Source: Owenia fusiformis
Taxonomy: Eukaryota; Annelida; Polychaeta; Sabellida; Oweniidae
Assembly (NCBI GenBank): GCA_903813345.2
Contig: CAIIXF020000007.1
Coordinates: 20,821,564 to 20,885,563, forward strand
Direction of reading: 5' to 3'
DNA: 64,000 nucleotides
In this document: in pieces, positions 12,631 to 24,900 of the stretch
Layout: each line of letters starts with the position of its first letter
How positions within the stretch are numbered: the first letter of the stretch is position 1
The notes under the pieces: generated by a model
What the model saw: the letters and a program-made list of their open reading frames with translations, nothing else
Database searches by the model: none
Told to the model about the DNA's origin: nothing
Position numbers and translations under genes: made by a program

Positions 12631-14010
12631 CAAATATGAATCTACATTAGGTTATTCTAAGACCAGGCATGGTTAGAAAATTTTCTCTTCAATAAAGTGA
12701 AATCATGAAACTTCGACACAATCCATGGTTGACAAAAAATGATTTCCTACCAACTGTATTTGTTGAGTCCATCGTTTTAACATATAGAATAGAACTAACA
12801 ATGATCACAAATGTTTTTACTCAAACAATCTTCAATTTCTAATCTGTAAAAACAGAATAATATAGTCAGTAACAAAATCTTCAAATTTAAGAAGATTGAC
12901 ATGTACTAGTAGTTTACTGTATACATGCATATCGATTGTATGTAACTTACACATTTATAGGGGTATGTAATATAATGGCCAAATTTCAATTAACTTGCAT
13001 GGTATCCTATTTGATATTATATTGGAATAGCAATGTGTGATGAGTAACGGGTAACAGCTGAGACATGATAATTGGGTGGTTCTTTTCTAGCTGATATATA
13101 CACACTCATGTTCAATATTGGAAAAATCACAACTTTGATTTTCATATATCGTCTAGGCTCATTGTTGCATCCAGAGCTCATATTTTTCACTAAAGGTTAG
13201 TCTGTAGATCTGATACTGATCAGATCTGCAAAGGTTAACTTCAGTTCAAATAAAAATCATGAAAAGTTGTCTCACATGAAGTCATTACATATCCCACAGA
13301 CCTGGTATGACTGAGGAATTTCTTATTACAGTTTTTTCTGCTTGTTTGGTTTACAAATCCTATATATTCTGGTAGGTATCAATTTCATGTGAATTAATCA
13401 AGCGTTGGTCCTGGCATTTTTTGCATTTAGCCAATTGAATTTAAATAGTATTGGGCTCCCTATTTCAGAATGCAAATTATTCTGCAGTAATGCCTTGTGT
13501 TTCATGTGTAAGGAATGTGTTTGGTATGTTTGCTTTGTTTTTTGTAAGTTTTGTTTTCTGAAAATCTCACTAGAAATCTATAGGCTGTAACTGATTCGGA
13601 TTGACATATTCACAGGTTCCTACCAGACCTCAACATGTCATGAACATTTTAGGCTCAATATTAAGCTGATCAACACTTCAAAGCTGATCATACTATGATA
13701 CCACTGCACTGATCAAACTCGAATCATGATGTTTGGTTTAGTGCACGTGAAATTGCTATACACGACGAGTCTCTACATATTATACTCTTACTATACCTCG
13801 AATCAATGATAGACAACAATACAATCCACAAATATTCTTTTTTTGGTACAATGTTATCTTAATTTTCATTTATTTTGTGTTTATTTAGTTGTTATATGTC
13901 AATTGATTGTGACTTAAATTGACATTGAATGTTGACATAATATAGGTAGTAAGTTAGACTGACTTGATACTGTAGATATTGCATTCAAGAAAAGAACTTG
14001 TCATGTTTAA
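12631..14010. other. Intergenic stretch, nothing supportable
   Basis: AT-rich DNA with only short ORFs. No splice-bounded exon, RNA gene or repeat with clear ends was recognised. Confidence 0.4.
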
Positions 14011-14148
14011 TATGTCATCACCAGAAGTAGTGACATATTGTTATAGTCTCCAACTATTTGTGAACGAAGTTCAGCAGTTTGCGTTCAGCGTTTGGTGTCT
14101 GTAACAAATGACAGATGGTGACATTTTGCGTGTTAATGCCTTATTTTT
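14011..14148 (+). repeat. Dispersed repeat family A, copy 3
   Basis: The head TATGTCATCACCAGAAGTAG is followed by TGACATATTGTTATAGTCTC, then TCTGTAACAAATGACAGATG and the tail GGTGACATTTTGCGTGTTAA. Compared with copy 2, one hairpin pair is lost in the head. Confidence 0.75.
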
Positions 14149-15429
14149 TATACGGAATCATAAATCACAGTGGTTTATTTCTTGTATTTGGATCTAGTAA
14201 TTAGATTTATTCATTTTTTCCTTTCCAATTAATAAAATACAGTTTACATCTTGTATATGATTCATATTATATCTACATGTACCTCAAATTGAAGTAAAGT
14301 ACGGAAGATACAAGTACAGTTGTATTATAAGTGAAATTAACTGATTAAAACATTGCATATGTTGAAAACGACACTTCATTCAAAATGTGGTAGAATTATT
14401 TGGAAAAGTATTTAACAGGGCAAATGTAGAAATCTATTATAATCCAAGTTGAGTACAGGTACTGGTAGAGCCTATCAGAATCTTATGTGAAGCCTGTATT
14501 ACAATCAATTAATCAATATATTATAGTACAAAGCTGATAAAATTAACAATATTTGCAGACAAAACTAAAATAAATGTTGAAACAGCTGTAAGGTTGAAAG
14601 ATAGATAGGAACAACTGGGAAATTTTAGAGTCTTGTTCTGTCATCCAAAAACCATTTACCTCATTGTTGACGAACCCTGAGATATTTCGTCTATGATGTC
14701 ATAATTGTATCTGACCAACCCTGAGATATCTCAGGGTGCTGTCCAATAATTGTCACACAATTTGTTCCAATAATCTCACCAAATATCATAGGGATTACTA
14801 CGGGAACATGGTTAGGTGCAATTGAAATATTTTGTCATTGGCTTCACAGATGCATACAATGAGGGTGTTGATTCAGTCCATTTTATACCAATATGAAAAC
14901 ATGTAATTTTGACCAATTTTCCATCAAAATGGCCAGTCACCAGCAGAAAACCTCTAAAATAGCTTTGGTCAGCCATTATTTTCTAGAGCTTGTTAGTTCT
15001 ATAGTCTTTAAATTATATTGAGATTGAAAAGTGTCAAAATCATGGCACTTCACTTTCTGTTTCTGTATAAGTGACTGATATGCATTACACATTCTGAATC
15101 CTAAAAAACTACAAGTCCTACATTTGAGATTATGAAGATCTTATAATAGCATCAAGACTACTGATTGGTTATCATGGTCAGAAGGTATTATGGCTAGGAG
15201 ATTAAAGATAGGGCCCAAAGTAACATTTCATTTGCAGTATGTGATGAAATAGAGGGGACAGTTTAGTCTAGCTAAAAGCCCCTGTGACCCCCGCCCCTAC
15301 CTCCACTACTTGACTACACGGCATGAAAACTTCTCACACAGGTGGAGAGTTGTGTAGTTGTGTTAGGAGATGAAACTGCAAAATGTGCTCTATTGATCCA
15401 TTTTTAGTCTATTTTAACTCTTTTTATGC
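14149..15429. other. Intergenic stretch, nothing supportable
   Basis: AT-rich sequence. A short direct repeat ACCCTGAGATAT occurs twice near 14.67-14.72 kb. No gene was recognised. Confidence 0.4.
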
Positions 15430-15588
15430 TAGAAACAGAAATAGTAGAATAACGTCATTTCGAAGGGCAATATAGTGATATCACATATTGCCCGTCACAT
15501 ATTGCTCAGGTCGATATAGTAAAATGAATGCCTTCTATACTAGCACTAAAACCCCTAGAACTGGCCCGGCAAGGTAGTAATAATGAAT
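15430..15588 (-). repeat. Dispersed repeat family C, copy 1
   Basis: On the minus strand this reads TACTACCTTGCCGGGCCAGT, then TTCTAGGGGTTTTAG, a middle with AAGGCATTCATTTTACTA, and ACCTGAGCAATATGTGACG. The same order appears on the plus strand at 35707-35800, and the first 22 bp recur at the right edge of the window. Confidence 0.65.
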
Positions 15589-15826
15589 CATATTAGATCA
15601 GAAGGTCCTGTTATCTATAAAATTACATGTGATAAGCTATAAGATTATTCATATATAAGAATTATATTATTGGTGCTTGGTAATATCAAAGAGGAATATA
15701 ACAGACATTGTTAAATTTCAATCTATGATGTTTGTTATCAAAATCGTGTGAGAGGCAACCAATATGGGATGTTACGGAAGAATCATTCTATTTCAAGAAC
15801 AATCATTCTATTTCTAGAACAATCAG

Positions 15827-16080
15827 TCATGTAGTGTCAAACTGATTAAGATACAAATTCTCCCCAGCATTAAAGCAAGTGGATGCAGCATCTACCTGAG
15901 ATTCCGAAAACTGGCTTGCACCCACCTGAAATTCCAATTGCACCCACTTGAAAATGAGAAAAATAATGAAACATTGGCATATTTTTACCAATTTTGGTCT
16001 AAATTGTGAAAATGAGAATTTTGCTCCTACCTGAGAAAAGATCCTGGGGAGATCATTGAAATATTGTATGTGAGAAGATT
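15827..16080. repeat. Dispersed repeat fragment with CCCAGCATTAAAGCA core
   Basis: The left part, TTCTCCCCAGCATTAAAGCA, closely matches CTTCCCAGCATTAAAGCA at about 42746. The right part contains CTGGGGAGATCATTGAAATA, related to GGGGAGATCACTGAAATTAG at 24118 and a similar phrase near 29060. The internal text repeats CACCTGAAATTCC-like units. Element boundaries are unclear. Confidence 0.4.
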
Positions 16081-16227
16081 GATACATTTATACTGTATAT
16101 CAGTGATAATATTTTTCAGGATTCATGCTTTATCTAGAATAATTGTGACAATTTTGACCCGACTATCTCTTTAAATACCTTAGGATCAGAGTCTAGCATA
16201 TAACATGTTACTTGCAGTATTAGCGGT

Positions 16228-16364
16228 TATTATGTCACCAGCCCAACTTTTTGGTTGGTGTTTGGTGTCCGGTGGTTGTTGTCTGTAACATGGTGTCCGT
16301 AAATGGCATCTGTAACAAATGGCAGAGGGTGACATTTTGCATGTTAATGCCTTGTATTATAGTC
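16228..16364 (+). repeat. Dispersed repeat family A, copy 4
   Basis: TTATGTCACCAGCCCAACTT replaces the hairpin head (a deletion of the second arm). TTTGGTTGGTGTTTGGTGTC, TGTAACAAATGGCAGAGGGT and the usual tail TGACATTTTGCATGTTAATG follow. Confidence 0.7.
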
Positions 16365-16746
16365 AATGTATTCACAGATTTTTTATTAGTAGTAGCATTG
16401 AAGTGCATTTGTTAATTCTTGTGTTGTCTTGTAAGTACATGAAATTATCTTCATATATGTAAATATTGGTGATTGAACAGCAATTGACCATTGTTTATGT
16501 GCATTGTTAAGAGCTTTGTTGTCTTTGCCATCCACTCGTTATCTGATTTACTCCCACTCCCAATTTACCTTATTGCATTAGCTTTCATTATGTTAAAACA
16601 AGTGTGTTCCTTCAGTCTCTGAAATGGCTTAATTCAATCAAGATGATAAGCTGTCACTAAGATTGATTTCTTACCAGTAATCTCTTATCCTTGCCCGAAC
16701 CTCATATATTTGCAAAATCTAACTATTAAAAGGGAAGTTAAATTAA

Positions 16747-17578
16747 AGTCCCCGTCTAAAGTTTGAAAATATTTTTTTATCATTCATTTACTATTTGTCA
16801 GGACTTAAAAAGTGATTTTAGAGATTTTTGAAGAAAAAAAAATTTTTGAACAAAAAAGTTGTGAGCATTTCATTTCTCAAATATTCAAATTTCCCGCCAT
16901 TTTTCAAAAAAAGTTGAAATTTCTTAATCATCAAATATTTCTTAATGCATTTCAAAAAAGATTATCTTTTTAACACCAATGCAAAGATTGAACAAAAGAC
17001 ACACTATTTCAATAAAAAATGTCATATTTAATGGGCCACTTCAATGTTTTAGCTTATTAAAAATATTTCGAAACATTAGTGATGTCACTAAGGTAACAAA
17101 AACTTTTTGAAAAAAATTGAATTTTTTTTTTCGATGTCAATCTTTTCTAAATATGCTAGACTTTCATAAAAAAACAATGTTGATTGTCTAACCAGGTTAA
17201 AAGGAAGAATAAATTATGTTTTAGATATCATTGTACCATTGGTTTCTAGGAGAACTAAAATTTTGAAATGCATTTTTCTCAGAACCATTTTCATGCACTG
17301 ATAAGTTCATTTCTCGCTTGTTTATCAACCGATTTTCTTAATTTTTTCGGCAAAAAACATGGGAGGATGAATGCTATGCATTGGTATGAATTGTGGCTAA
17401 TTAAAAGATATGAGTGACCTCTAAAAGTTGGTTTTAAATAAATTCACAAATTTTTGAACAAAAAGTCTATCAAAACCACTTTTTGAAATCTAAAAAAAAA
17501 GTTTCACATATCACACTTTTATAACATTCGGTAAGACTACAATATAAGCCAAAGTGGTTTAAACTTTACATGGGGCCT
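16747..17578. mobile_element. TTAA-bounded MITE (832 bp)
   Basis: The terminal inverted repeats are imperfect over about 22 bp: AGTCCCCGTCTAAAGTTTG on the left and, read inward, AGGCCCCATGTAAAGTTTA on the right. Each end abuts TTAA (16743-16746 and 17579-17582), the target of piggyBac-type and some other transposons. The interior is T- and A-rich with no coding potential. Confidence 0.55.
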
Positions 17579-18279
17579 TTAAATCCAGGAGAGAGGTCTG
17601 GTATAACAAATTTCCGAGTTAATTAAGTTTTTTCCAAAGTGTTTTTTATGAGATTGTTTACATGAGATCCAATGGAGAAGTGCTACAACCAACTTTTAAA
17701 AAAGAAATTAAGTACTAAATAAAAATAAAAAATCTCCTAAGAACATTTCAGATGAAACAGCCTTGTCTTAACTTATGATTCAACCCCTTTTATTAGAAGT
17801 TAGAAATAGGTAGTTTAGAAAATACATCACCAAGAAAATGCATTTTCTAAAATTTTGGGGCTCCCAGAGGGTAAATTTAAATTATGAATTTTACTTTTAG
17901 ATTTTTATGAAACAAATTGCCTTCATCATTATGTATGTTGTAATATTATACATTAATTAATAAGAGGTACTAAAGTATTACTACTACACATTTAATTTTT
18001 AAATGTTATTATCGAATTCAAATATAAATCAACTATTTTAACTGAGCCAAGTATTGGATGATTGGAGGCAGTATTGATCAAATTTGCAAAGGGTTAATTT
18101 TATTCTCACCTGTCTCAACAAAACAGGAATATCCCAGAATTCATACAGTCATACTTCTCTTATGTAAACTATATCATTGATTGGCCAAGGGTTCATCTAT
18201 AATCCTGGGAAATGACCTCTTCTGGACGAAAAGCGTGGGAACATCTGATATGACCAGTTCCCATAACAGTGTGTCACCT

Positions 18280-20394
18280 CACTGTATGTACAGTGATCGC
18301 CTACTATTAAAAGTGCGTGATCAAAGACTCGACAAGATGCGCAAAATTCGAAATGTCGGAGGAAAGGTATGTTTGTTTCTCTTTTCTTTACCACCTTAAT
18401 GACATTTTACCTACAGATGGTATTCCATATGCTGTATAAGAGACTCAAGATTCATTTGGTAACAGGATTCGGTGATGGGTTCAACCGAAATACCTGAACT
18501 GAGTTAATAAATGAAGCAAAATCAAAAAACCCGCCGAATGAAAATGTATATTTCACCAAATTTTCTGTTTTTAGATTACCAAAACCACAAAACCAACATG
18601 CTTATGGTTAATATACATAATACTTAACATTACATGCATATCAGACGTTCCAACTCCCCTTCAGTATCGAGTAAGAAGGATGTTATGAAAACAATTTATG
18701 ATCAGCCAAGTGGGTGATTTTACCATGTGGATTCTAATGATATGTTCTTTGCATTTCAGAGTGGTTGGGGTTACATGATTTTACTGTCCTTCATTACGAA
18801 CTCCTAAATTTCAAATCATTATAAACCACCTTGTAGAACATCATGAAGAAGAAGAGATGAAGATGAGAAAGATTACTGAAAATAGAGGCAAATCTAGAAT
18901 GATAACAAGAAATTTCTCTGGAATAATACCAAATGAAGTGAAATCAATAAATAAACACATACTTGTAGAAAGTGATGAATTCATGACAATTTCAGTGATT
19001 GACAATAATCGAATGAAATCATCCAGAATCTCTGATTCAACAACTGCTACAAAATCAAATAAAATTACCAATGAAATTGCAATAGAACGAGAATATCAAT
19101 TAGTAATGAAATGACAATAAATGATTCTGAAATTACAATAGACTCTCATTCTCCAATAGTGTCCACCAGTTAATCTGAGATGATACCCCTCTGAGCAAAG
19201 CCTAAACTGGAACTTTTACTCGGTCCCATCGATCCACATAACTCTGTCATTAGAGATAATAGCATGGTATTTATTTCACATTTTGTAGAGTTTCTCTAAA
19301 AACGCTCACTGGTCGTTTATTTTGCATTCGATTACATACAATTCTAAAATTCTCAAGCTAATCACTTATAGACCTTAGTTGAAAATTGATCAATAAATCT
19401 TCTGAATATTGAATACCTTAGAGGAGTTTTCCCTTATACCTGTCATTTATATATGACCCAAGTTAGCCACCTCGTGGTGAAACTGGGAACTGACTACTGG
19501 CATCTACTGAAGGTTATTACGTCATTACATTACTTATTGATACCTTGCTGCAAAAGAATGATTTAACTCCCCAATGAAATAGATAATGTACAATTCAGAT
19601 TTTATATTTTATTACAATTACAATTACATTACAATTCGACAATCATCTTGGATGCCAAGGTGTATAGTTCTCATACCTTGGGATCAGAGGCGTAAAATAA
19701 ATGGACTAAAATGGAACTTAAAAAACGGTTCCACTTGTAAGGTGTTACGCTTCAAGAGGTGTTTCACTTAGCAGGTTCTAGAGGTTCAGTGTATATATCA
19801 TTTAATGGTAATGTATTCAAATCTAGGCAGAAAAACAAAATGAACACACACACAGTGAACATTTAATTGACTGAATCAGTTTGGACATACATTTTGCGAG
19901 ATCCCCATTTTCTTCTCTTGAAAAGCATATAGATATGGGTGTATGGTTTGCCGAAACTCACGCTATTGGCTGATCCATTCGTTTCTGTGTTAAAATATTT
20001 ATTCCATGTTATAGAAGGGGAAACGTGAATTTCATCATGGTCAATTGGAAGTCCAAGACCCTACCTAAGTATAAAAAATTAAAGAGAGTAAAAATGTTCT
20101 ATTGTTTTTGATATTTTCAAGCTTTTTAAATAAAATAACACATATTGTATCGCATTTATATCTTTAAATTGTAAAATCAATAACATATACGAAAAATGGT
20201 CAAACTAATATATATTTCTCAAAGCATATGGGTGTTCTTGTGCCTACAAAACCTAATTGAATCACCAGTAGCCTGTAATATAATCACAAATAAATCTTTT
20301 AAAAGTAACCGTTACAAAATATTTGAATTTTGCGCATCTTGTCGAGTCTTTGATCACGCACTTTTAATAGTAGGCGATCACTGTATATACAGTG
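18280..20394. repeat. Inverted repeat pair, 70 bp each, 2.1 kb apart
   Basis: The arms 18280-18349 and 20325-20394 are near-identical in inverse orientation over 70 bp. They start CACTGTATGTACAGTG (left) and CACTGTATATACAGTG (right arm read inward), each itself a palindrome, and run to GATGCGCAAAATTC. Flanking bases (ACCT and CATC) do not form a clear target duplication, so this may be a second transposon or an internal subterminal repeat of the 17.8-21.9-kb element. Two overlapping opposite ORFs near 18.85-19.1 kb between the arms resemble no family I know. Confidence 0.65.
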
Positions 20395-20456
20395 CATCTG
20401 TCATTTCTCTGGAATGATGTACACTTTCCTCCAAAAGATTGAAAACAATTGTAGTA

Positions 20457-20912
20457 CAGTAAAACCTGTATATCTGAACACTTGGCTAATCCAAACACCT
20501 CCCAATTTGAACATTTTTTGGTCCCGTTTTTTCTCCCATTGACTCAAATGTTTAAAAAACTTGAAATATGAACATCTCCCAATTTTGACAGTGAACAGTC
20601 ATGTTTGAAAATTAACCTATCTAATCTGAACACATAAAATATCACATGTTCCATAAATTGATCAAATATTTGAAAAAACTTGAACGATCTCACTCATGGT
20701 GGGGCTTTCTAGGATGACTAAATTCATTTGAATCAGATTTTCATGTCACTCTAATGCCAAAGCTAAGTAGTCAAAAGAACTATAATATTTATTGAGAATT
20801 TGTTTCTATTTCTTCAAAAACCCAAATCTTGCAAATGCAAAACCTCAAAATGTGAACACCTCCTAATCCGAACGCTCTGAGCTGGTCCCTTGGATTAGAC
20901 AGATTTTACTGT
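20457..20912. mobile_element. Pogo-like MITE
   Basis: The left end is TA then CAGTAAAACCTGTATATCTG; the right end is CAGATTTTACTG followed by TA. The interior repeats phrases such as AATCTGAACAC and CCAATTTGAACA. It belongs to the same terminal-repeat group as the elements at 8660 and 33202. It has no transposase. Confidence 0.6.
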
Positions 20913-20933
20913 AGGTACAATCCCCTCTAAAAG

Positions 20934-21315
20934 TTACTGAAATCACTGGCTGGGAATTGGTGTTCGCTTACACACAGGTGTTCAATAGAGTATACTCATA
21001 TGTTCGCTGGGCACAGTATTTCACTAAAGAGATGTTCATTATGACAGTTTTACTGTACTGGGAATTGGTGTTCACTATACACAGGTGTTTAATAGAGTAG
21101 ACGCATGTTTTCACTGGGCACAGATCTTCACTAAAGAGGTGTTCATTAGGATATTTTTACTGTACTGAACTCACTGGCTGGGACGGAATCGGTGTTCACT
21201 ATAATATACACAGGTGTTCAATAGAGTAGAGGCATGTCACTGGGCACAGATCTTCACTAAAGAGGTGTTCACTATGACAGTTTTACTGTACTGAAATCAA
21301 TCACTGGGAATTCAC
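20934..21315 (+). repeat. Tandem repeat, about 120-bp unit, three copies plus a fragment
   Basis: Units begin near 20934, 21050, 21170 and (partial) 21290. Each contains CTGGGAATTGGTGTTC, ACACAGGTGTTCAATAGAG, TTCACTAAAGAGATGTTCA and ends with ACAGTTTTACTGTACTG. The last phrase resembles the pogo-like terminal repeat next door, suggesting the array grew from such an element. Confidence 0.75.
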
Positions 21316-21689
21316 TATATACAAAATTGAAATCTGTGTATCATGCCACCCCTGCAAAATAATTGACTTGCCCACTTGGTCTCTTGGATCCACTTGCAAA
21401 ATATATATAGTAGATGTGAATATTTTCGAAACAAATGAGTGATATATACACATATTTTGTACCAAATTCGTGACATAAACGGCAATCGCGTGCAAAGACC
21501 GAACGGAATGCGTTCGCTTTTTTCGACATTCAGTATTTTACCGTGTTGGCCAGGGGGGAGATTCCCCAAAGATGCCCTATCATATTAGCACGTTCGAAAA
21601 CAAATTTTATAAACAGGCCTCAATTTGCCGTTGAAATGGATCTCCAAATTTTCACTGTAGTTTTATGAGTATTCTTTACAAGTATGGAT

Positions 21690-21850
21690 CGAGTAACTTC
21701 AATAGTATTACCGTAGGTTTGAAATGACGATGTTGAACTGATGTAAACGCCATTCCCACGATTTCAAATTTAACTCTGCGCATGCGCAGCACTGAGAGAG
21801 CATGTGCCCATGATTGTTCACGTGATCGAATCCTGCAATTTGATTGGAGA
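21690..21850. promoter_or_regulatory. Promoter-like cluster: NRF1-type palindrome, E-box, CCAAT
   Basis: TGCGCATGCGCA (21777-21788) is the classic NRF1 palindrome. CACGTG lies at 21819-21824 and an inverted CCAAT box (ATTGG) at 21843-21847. The cluster is locally CpG-rich within AT-rich DNA, just inside the right end of the 4.1-kb transposon. Direction and any transcript cannot be told from sequence. Confidence 0.4.
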
Positions 21851-21943
21851 TGAAAAAAGCACTTGGTGAAAAATGTGTATACCCTCTGGGAGCCACCAGC
21901 ATGCATTTTCTTGGTGTTGTATTCTCTAAACTACCTTAGAAAT

Positions 21944-24900
21944 ATGCAATGTAGATGATATACCGAGGTTCAATCGCATTATATTATCTCTTGATTATAT
22001 ACTCCGAATTGTATGTTGCCAACTTGGTGGCCATGGTGATTTATCTAATTTTATAGAGATGTGATTTTTAACAAACCTTTAAAGCAGTGTGATAAAAAAC
22101 CAGACTTCTACACCGGTAGGTCTGATTGTAATGTAAATACAAGCCTTGAAATGTTAATACAGCTTGGTTCAAAGTTCAATATTCAACAAGTTACAATTTA
22201 CTTTGATCATTTTTTGTTTGTTTGGCCTTAGAGTATGCATTAATTCTCTGGATAATAAAAAGAGATAACATACTTTCATTAACCTTCTATGATGAAATCA
22301 CATAAATTATCGAGACATTAAATCAGTGTTAAACTTTAATAAAGTAAAAATGTATTCTCAAGATATATGATTTATGATTTACATACCTTACTTTACCACC
22401 TTCGAACCTTGCAAAAGTCATTTACAGTCCAAACCACAGCTCCAGAAATTCTTCAATTCTAGTCTAGCCTTTCATTCAGATCTGCTTATTTCAAAAAGGC
22501 ATTTTTCACATCATAAGGCTGTGTGATAGACTGTGATATTCAGATGTTATCTTGAGAGGGTTAAATATGCCAAATGTTGCTAGGCATATTTATCTTTTCA
22601 ACTAAATTATTTACTACAACTATTTCATAAAAAGTACATGCTTTAAATCTTGAGTAAATAATTAACATGTTTTTTTTATTTTAGGTAGCCCTGATTTAAC
22701 ATTGGATGGTACAGAAGTCCTGAGGGCTAGAGACCTTGACAAGAAAATAGGTAAAAGCACACCTAGGATTTTAACAGAGGTTAATTAAGAGAACAATAAA
22801 CCCAATTGTAAATGGACTTTCACATTGGGATGTAGCCATCTATCTAGAGTGAAGCAACAAGAAAAAATCAAGAGTAACAGTGGAGTGAATCCAAGAATTT
22901 TCTCCCATGATTCCTGTCTGACACTCAAACCATCTCAAAAGGTATGCATTACTTGGAGATACTTGTCTCTTTCTTTGCCCCAAGAATGGCCTAATTTAAG
23001 GGTGATTAGTAGTTGGTCACAATTTTAAGTTTTCATCAAGTTTCTATTAAGCCACCGAAGATTTTTTTTCTCATTTTATATCTTTATATCTTTCACCTGA
23101 TTTGCATGATCTGTAAATGATAGATTTAACACCAGCCTGTGTTGTTTAAGTACACTGCAGTATTAGTTTTGAAATATAACTAACTCATATTTGCATGTAG
23201 TTTGTGTGAAATCATCAGAAAGAAGTTTGATAGATGTTTGGCATAGATCGGTGCATGTGAAAAGTGCTAGAGGTCCTTTAATACATTGTTGAATATGTAC
23301 ATACTTTCGGATATATGAAAGTGTGCCAGAATCAAAATCTGGATTATAAATTCAAAGGAAAGCTATAAGCTTAATGAATCGCCAATAAAAGCAAGAAGTT
23401 AGAATCAGTTTCAATGCTTATACCTTAGTAAATAGAACAAGTTTGATCTACAAAATCTTATCAAAATATTTATGGAAGCATTTATTGAACCGAATAATAG
23501 TCCATGGTCAGTCAATTAATAGTTATGTTTGGCCTTTGTGTGCTTTCACTTTTCAATAAAACCTGTCTAATGTGTTTTTCTTGCATGTCAATAGGATATG
23601 GTAGATAGATCCCCATCTTATCCATATTGGCTACTTAAATTCATCAGTCTTATGTATTGACATTTTAGTAACGAAATTGCTTTCTATCCCATATCCTGCC
23701 AAACCCCTTATATGCATATTGAAACATTATTAGACTAATTTGGCTTTGCGAAATCTTTCAATTAGATGTACTATTCATGAATTCTCTCTGAACTTTTGCT
23801 TATTTCATTTGAAATGATTTGATTAACATCATTGAACCCATGACGTTGTATGATCTAAAATTATAGAATGGATTGAATTAGCTATCATTGAACAGAGATT
23901 TAAAACCTATCTTCTCTATGCATGCTCCTCCATAAATCTGGCCAATATGATAGAACAAATTTGCATGATTTTTCTTGTATATGACCACATGTATCGCTTT
24001 GAATATGACTTTGGTATGGGCAAATATTTATACAAAGGCCTTATATGAACTTTTTCAGCTGATTTGTTTAATTTTCTTTCATACATCTCTTCCTCGGCTT
24101 CTATACAGTAAAATTTGGGGAGATCACTGAAATTAGAAATTTGTAAAAAGTACCTCTGTTTTCATGGACATGATTATACAGGGAGTCAAGTAAATATGCC
24201 CCCCCCCCCTTAGCTTTAACATCCATTATACTGTTGCACAACTTTTTTGTCTACGATATTTAAATTGTTCTTTAGAACTAGGCTTCATGAAGAAACAACA
24301 CAAGACATTGCAGATAACAAGCTCAACAAGATGCAGTTTTATGCACAAAATTTCATATTTTGAAATTAAGGGGAGAACATGTTTATTTGACACCCTGTAT
24401 ATATTGAAAAAAGTTCTGTTCCTGTATGAATACCAACTGAAATTGCAAAAAATATTTTACAATCAGACTTGTTCACTGTAGGCAGATGTTCATATCAGAA
24501 GTTACATTGTGTTTAGAAATAAGAGTTTCTGTTTATAATTCTAGATTATCCAGATTATGTTTATTTGACTCTTATACCCATATGTAATATACACATGTTA
24601 CTTGCTATATACACAACTTCAACTCAGGTTAAGGTAAATATGTTGTTATAATACAGATAAATATTAGTTACAAATTCATTCAAGTAAATTTTCTAGTAGA
24701 AGTGATATGAAAATACATTCAGGCAAAATTGATTTACAAAATGACTGATTTGATTGTCATAAATACATTAACAAGCAATCTACATTTCATATTTGATAAT
24801 CATAGGTGAAAATATAAAATATATTCTGTACTTTAGAATCAAAATTTGAATAGCTGATAAAATAGGATACTTTCTTCAATACATATGTATACTATATCAG

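Larger units (their letters stand above)
17808..21936. mobile_element. Large non-autonomous TIR transposon (4.1 kb) with 7-bp target duplication
   Basis: The left end AGGTAGTTTAGA is inverted at the right end as TCTAAACTACCT. Matching continues inward for about 65 bp with small gaps (ACACCAAGAAAATGCAT and GGCTCCCAGAGGGTA in both arms). The immediate flanks are identical, TAGAAAT at 17801-17807 and 21937-21943; an extra T can be read into an 8-bp duplication. This supports one insertion. No transposase ORF is visible. The interior holds a second inverted-repeat pair, a pogo-like MITE, a tandem repeat and a promoter-like segment. The 7-8-bp duplication resembles hAT or P-type elements; the superfamily is not certain. 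Confidence 0.65.

Noticed and set aside
18841-19114. Overlapping open frames on both strands between the 18.3 and 20.3-kb inverted repeats
   Set aside because: No family resemblance, no splice support and a repeat-rich setting; treated as chance.
22685-22750. Protein-coding exon
   Set aside because: A good acceptor but weak donor, no partner exon in phase and no recognised homology.
24201-24211. C-homopolymer (also near 27561)
   Set aside because: Simple low-complexity run without associated structure.
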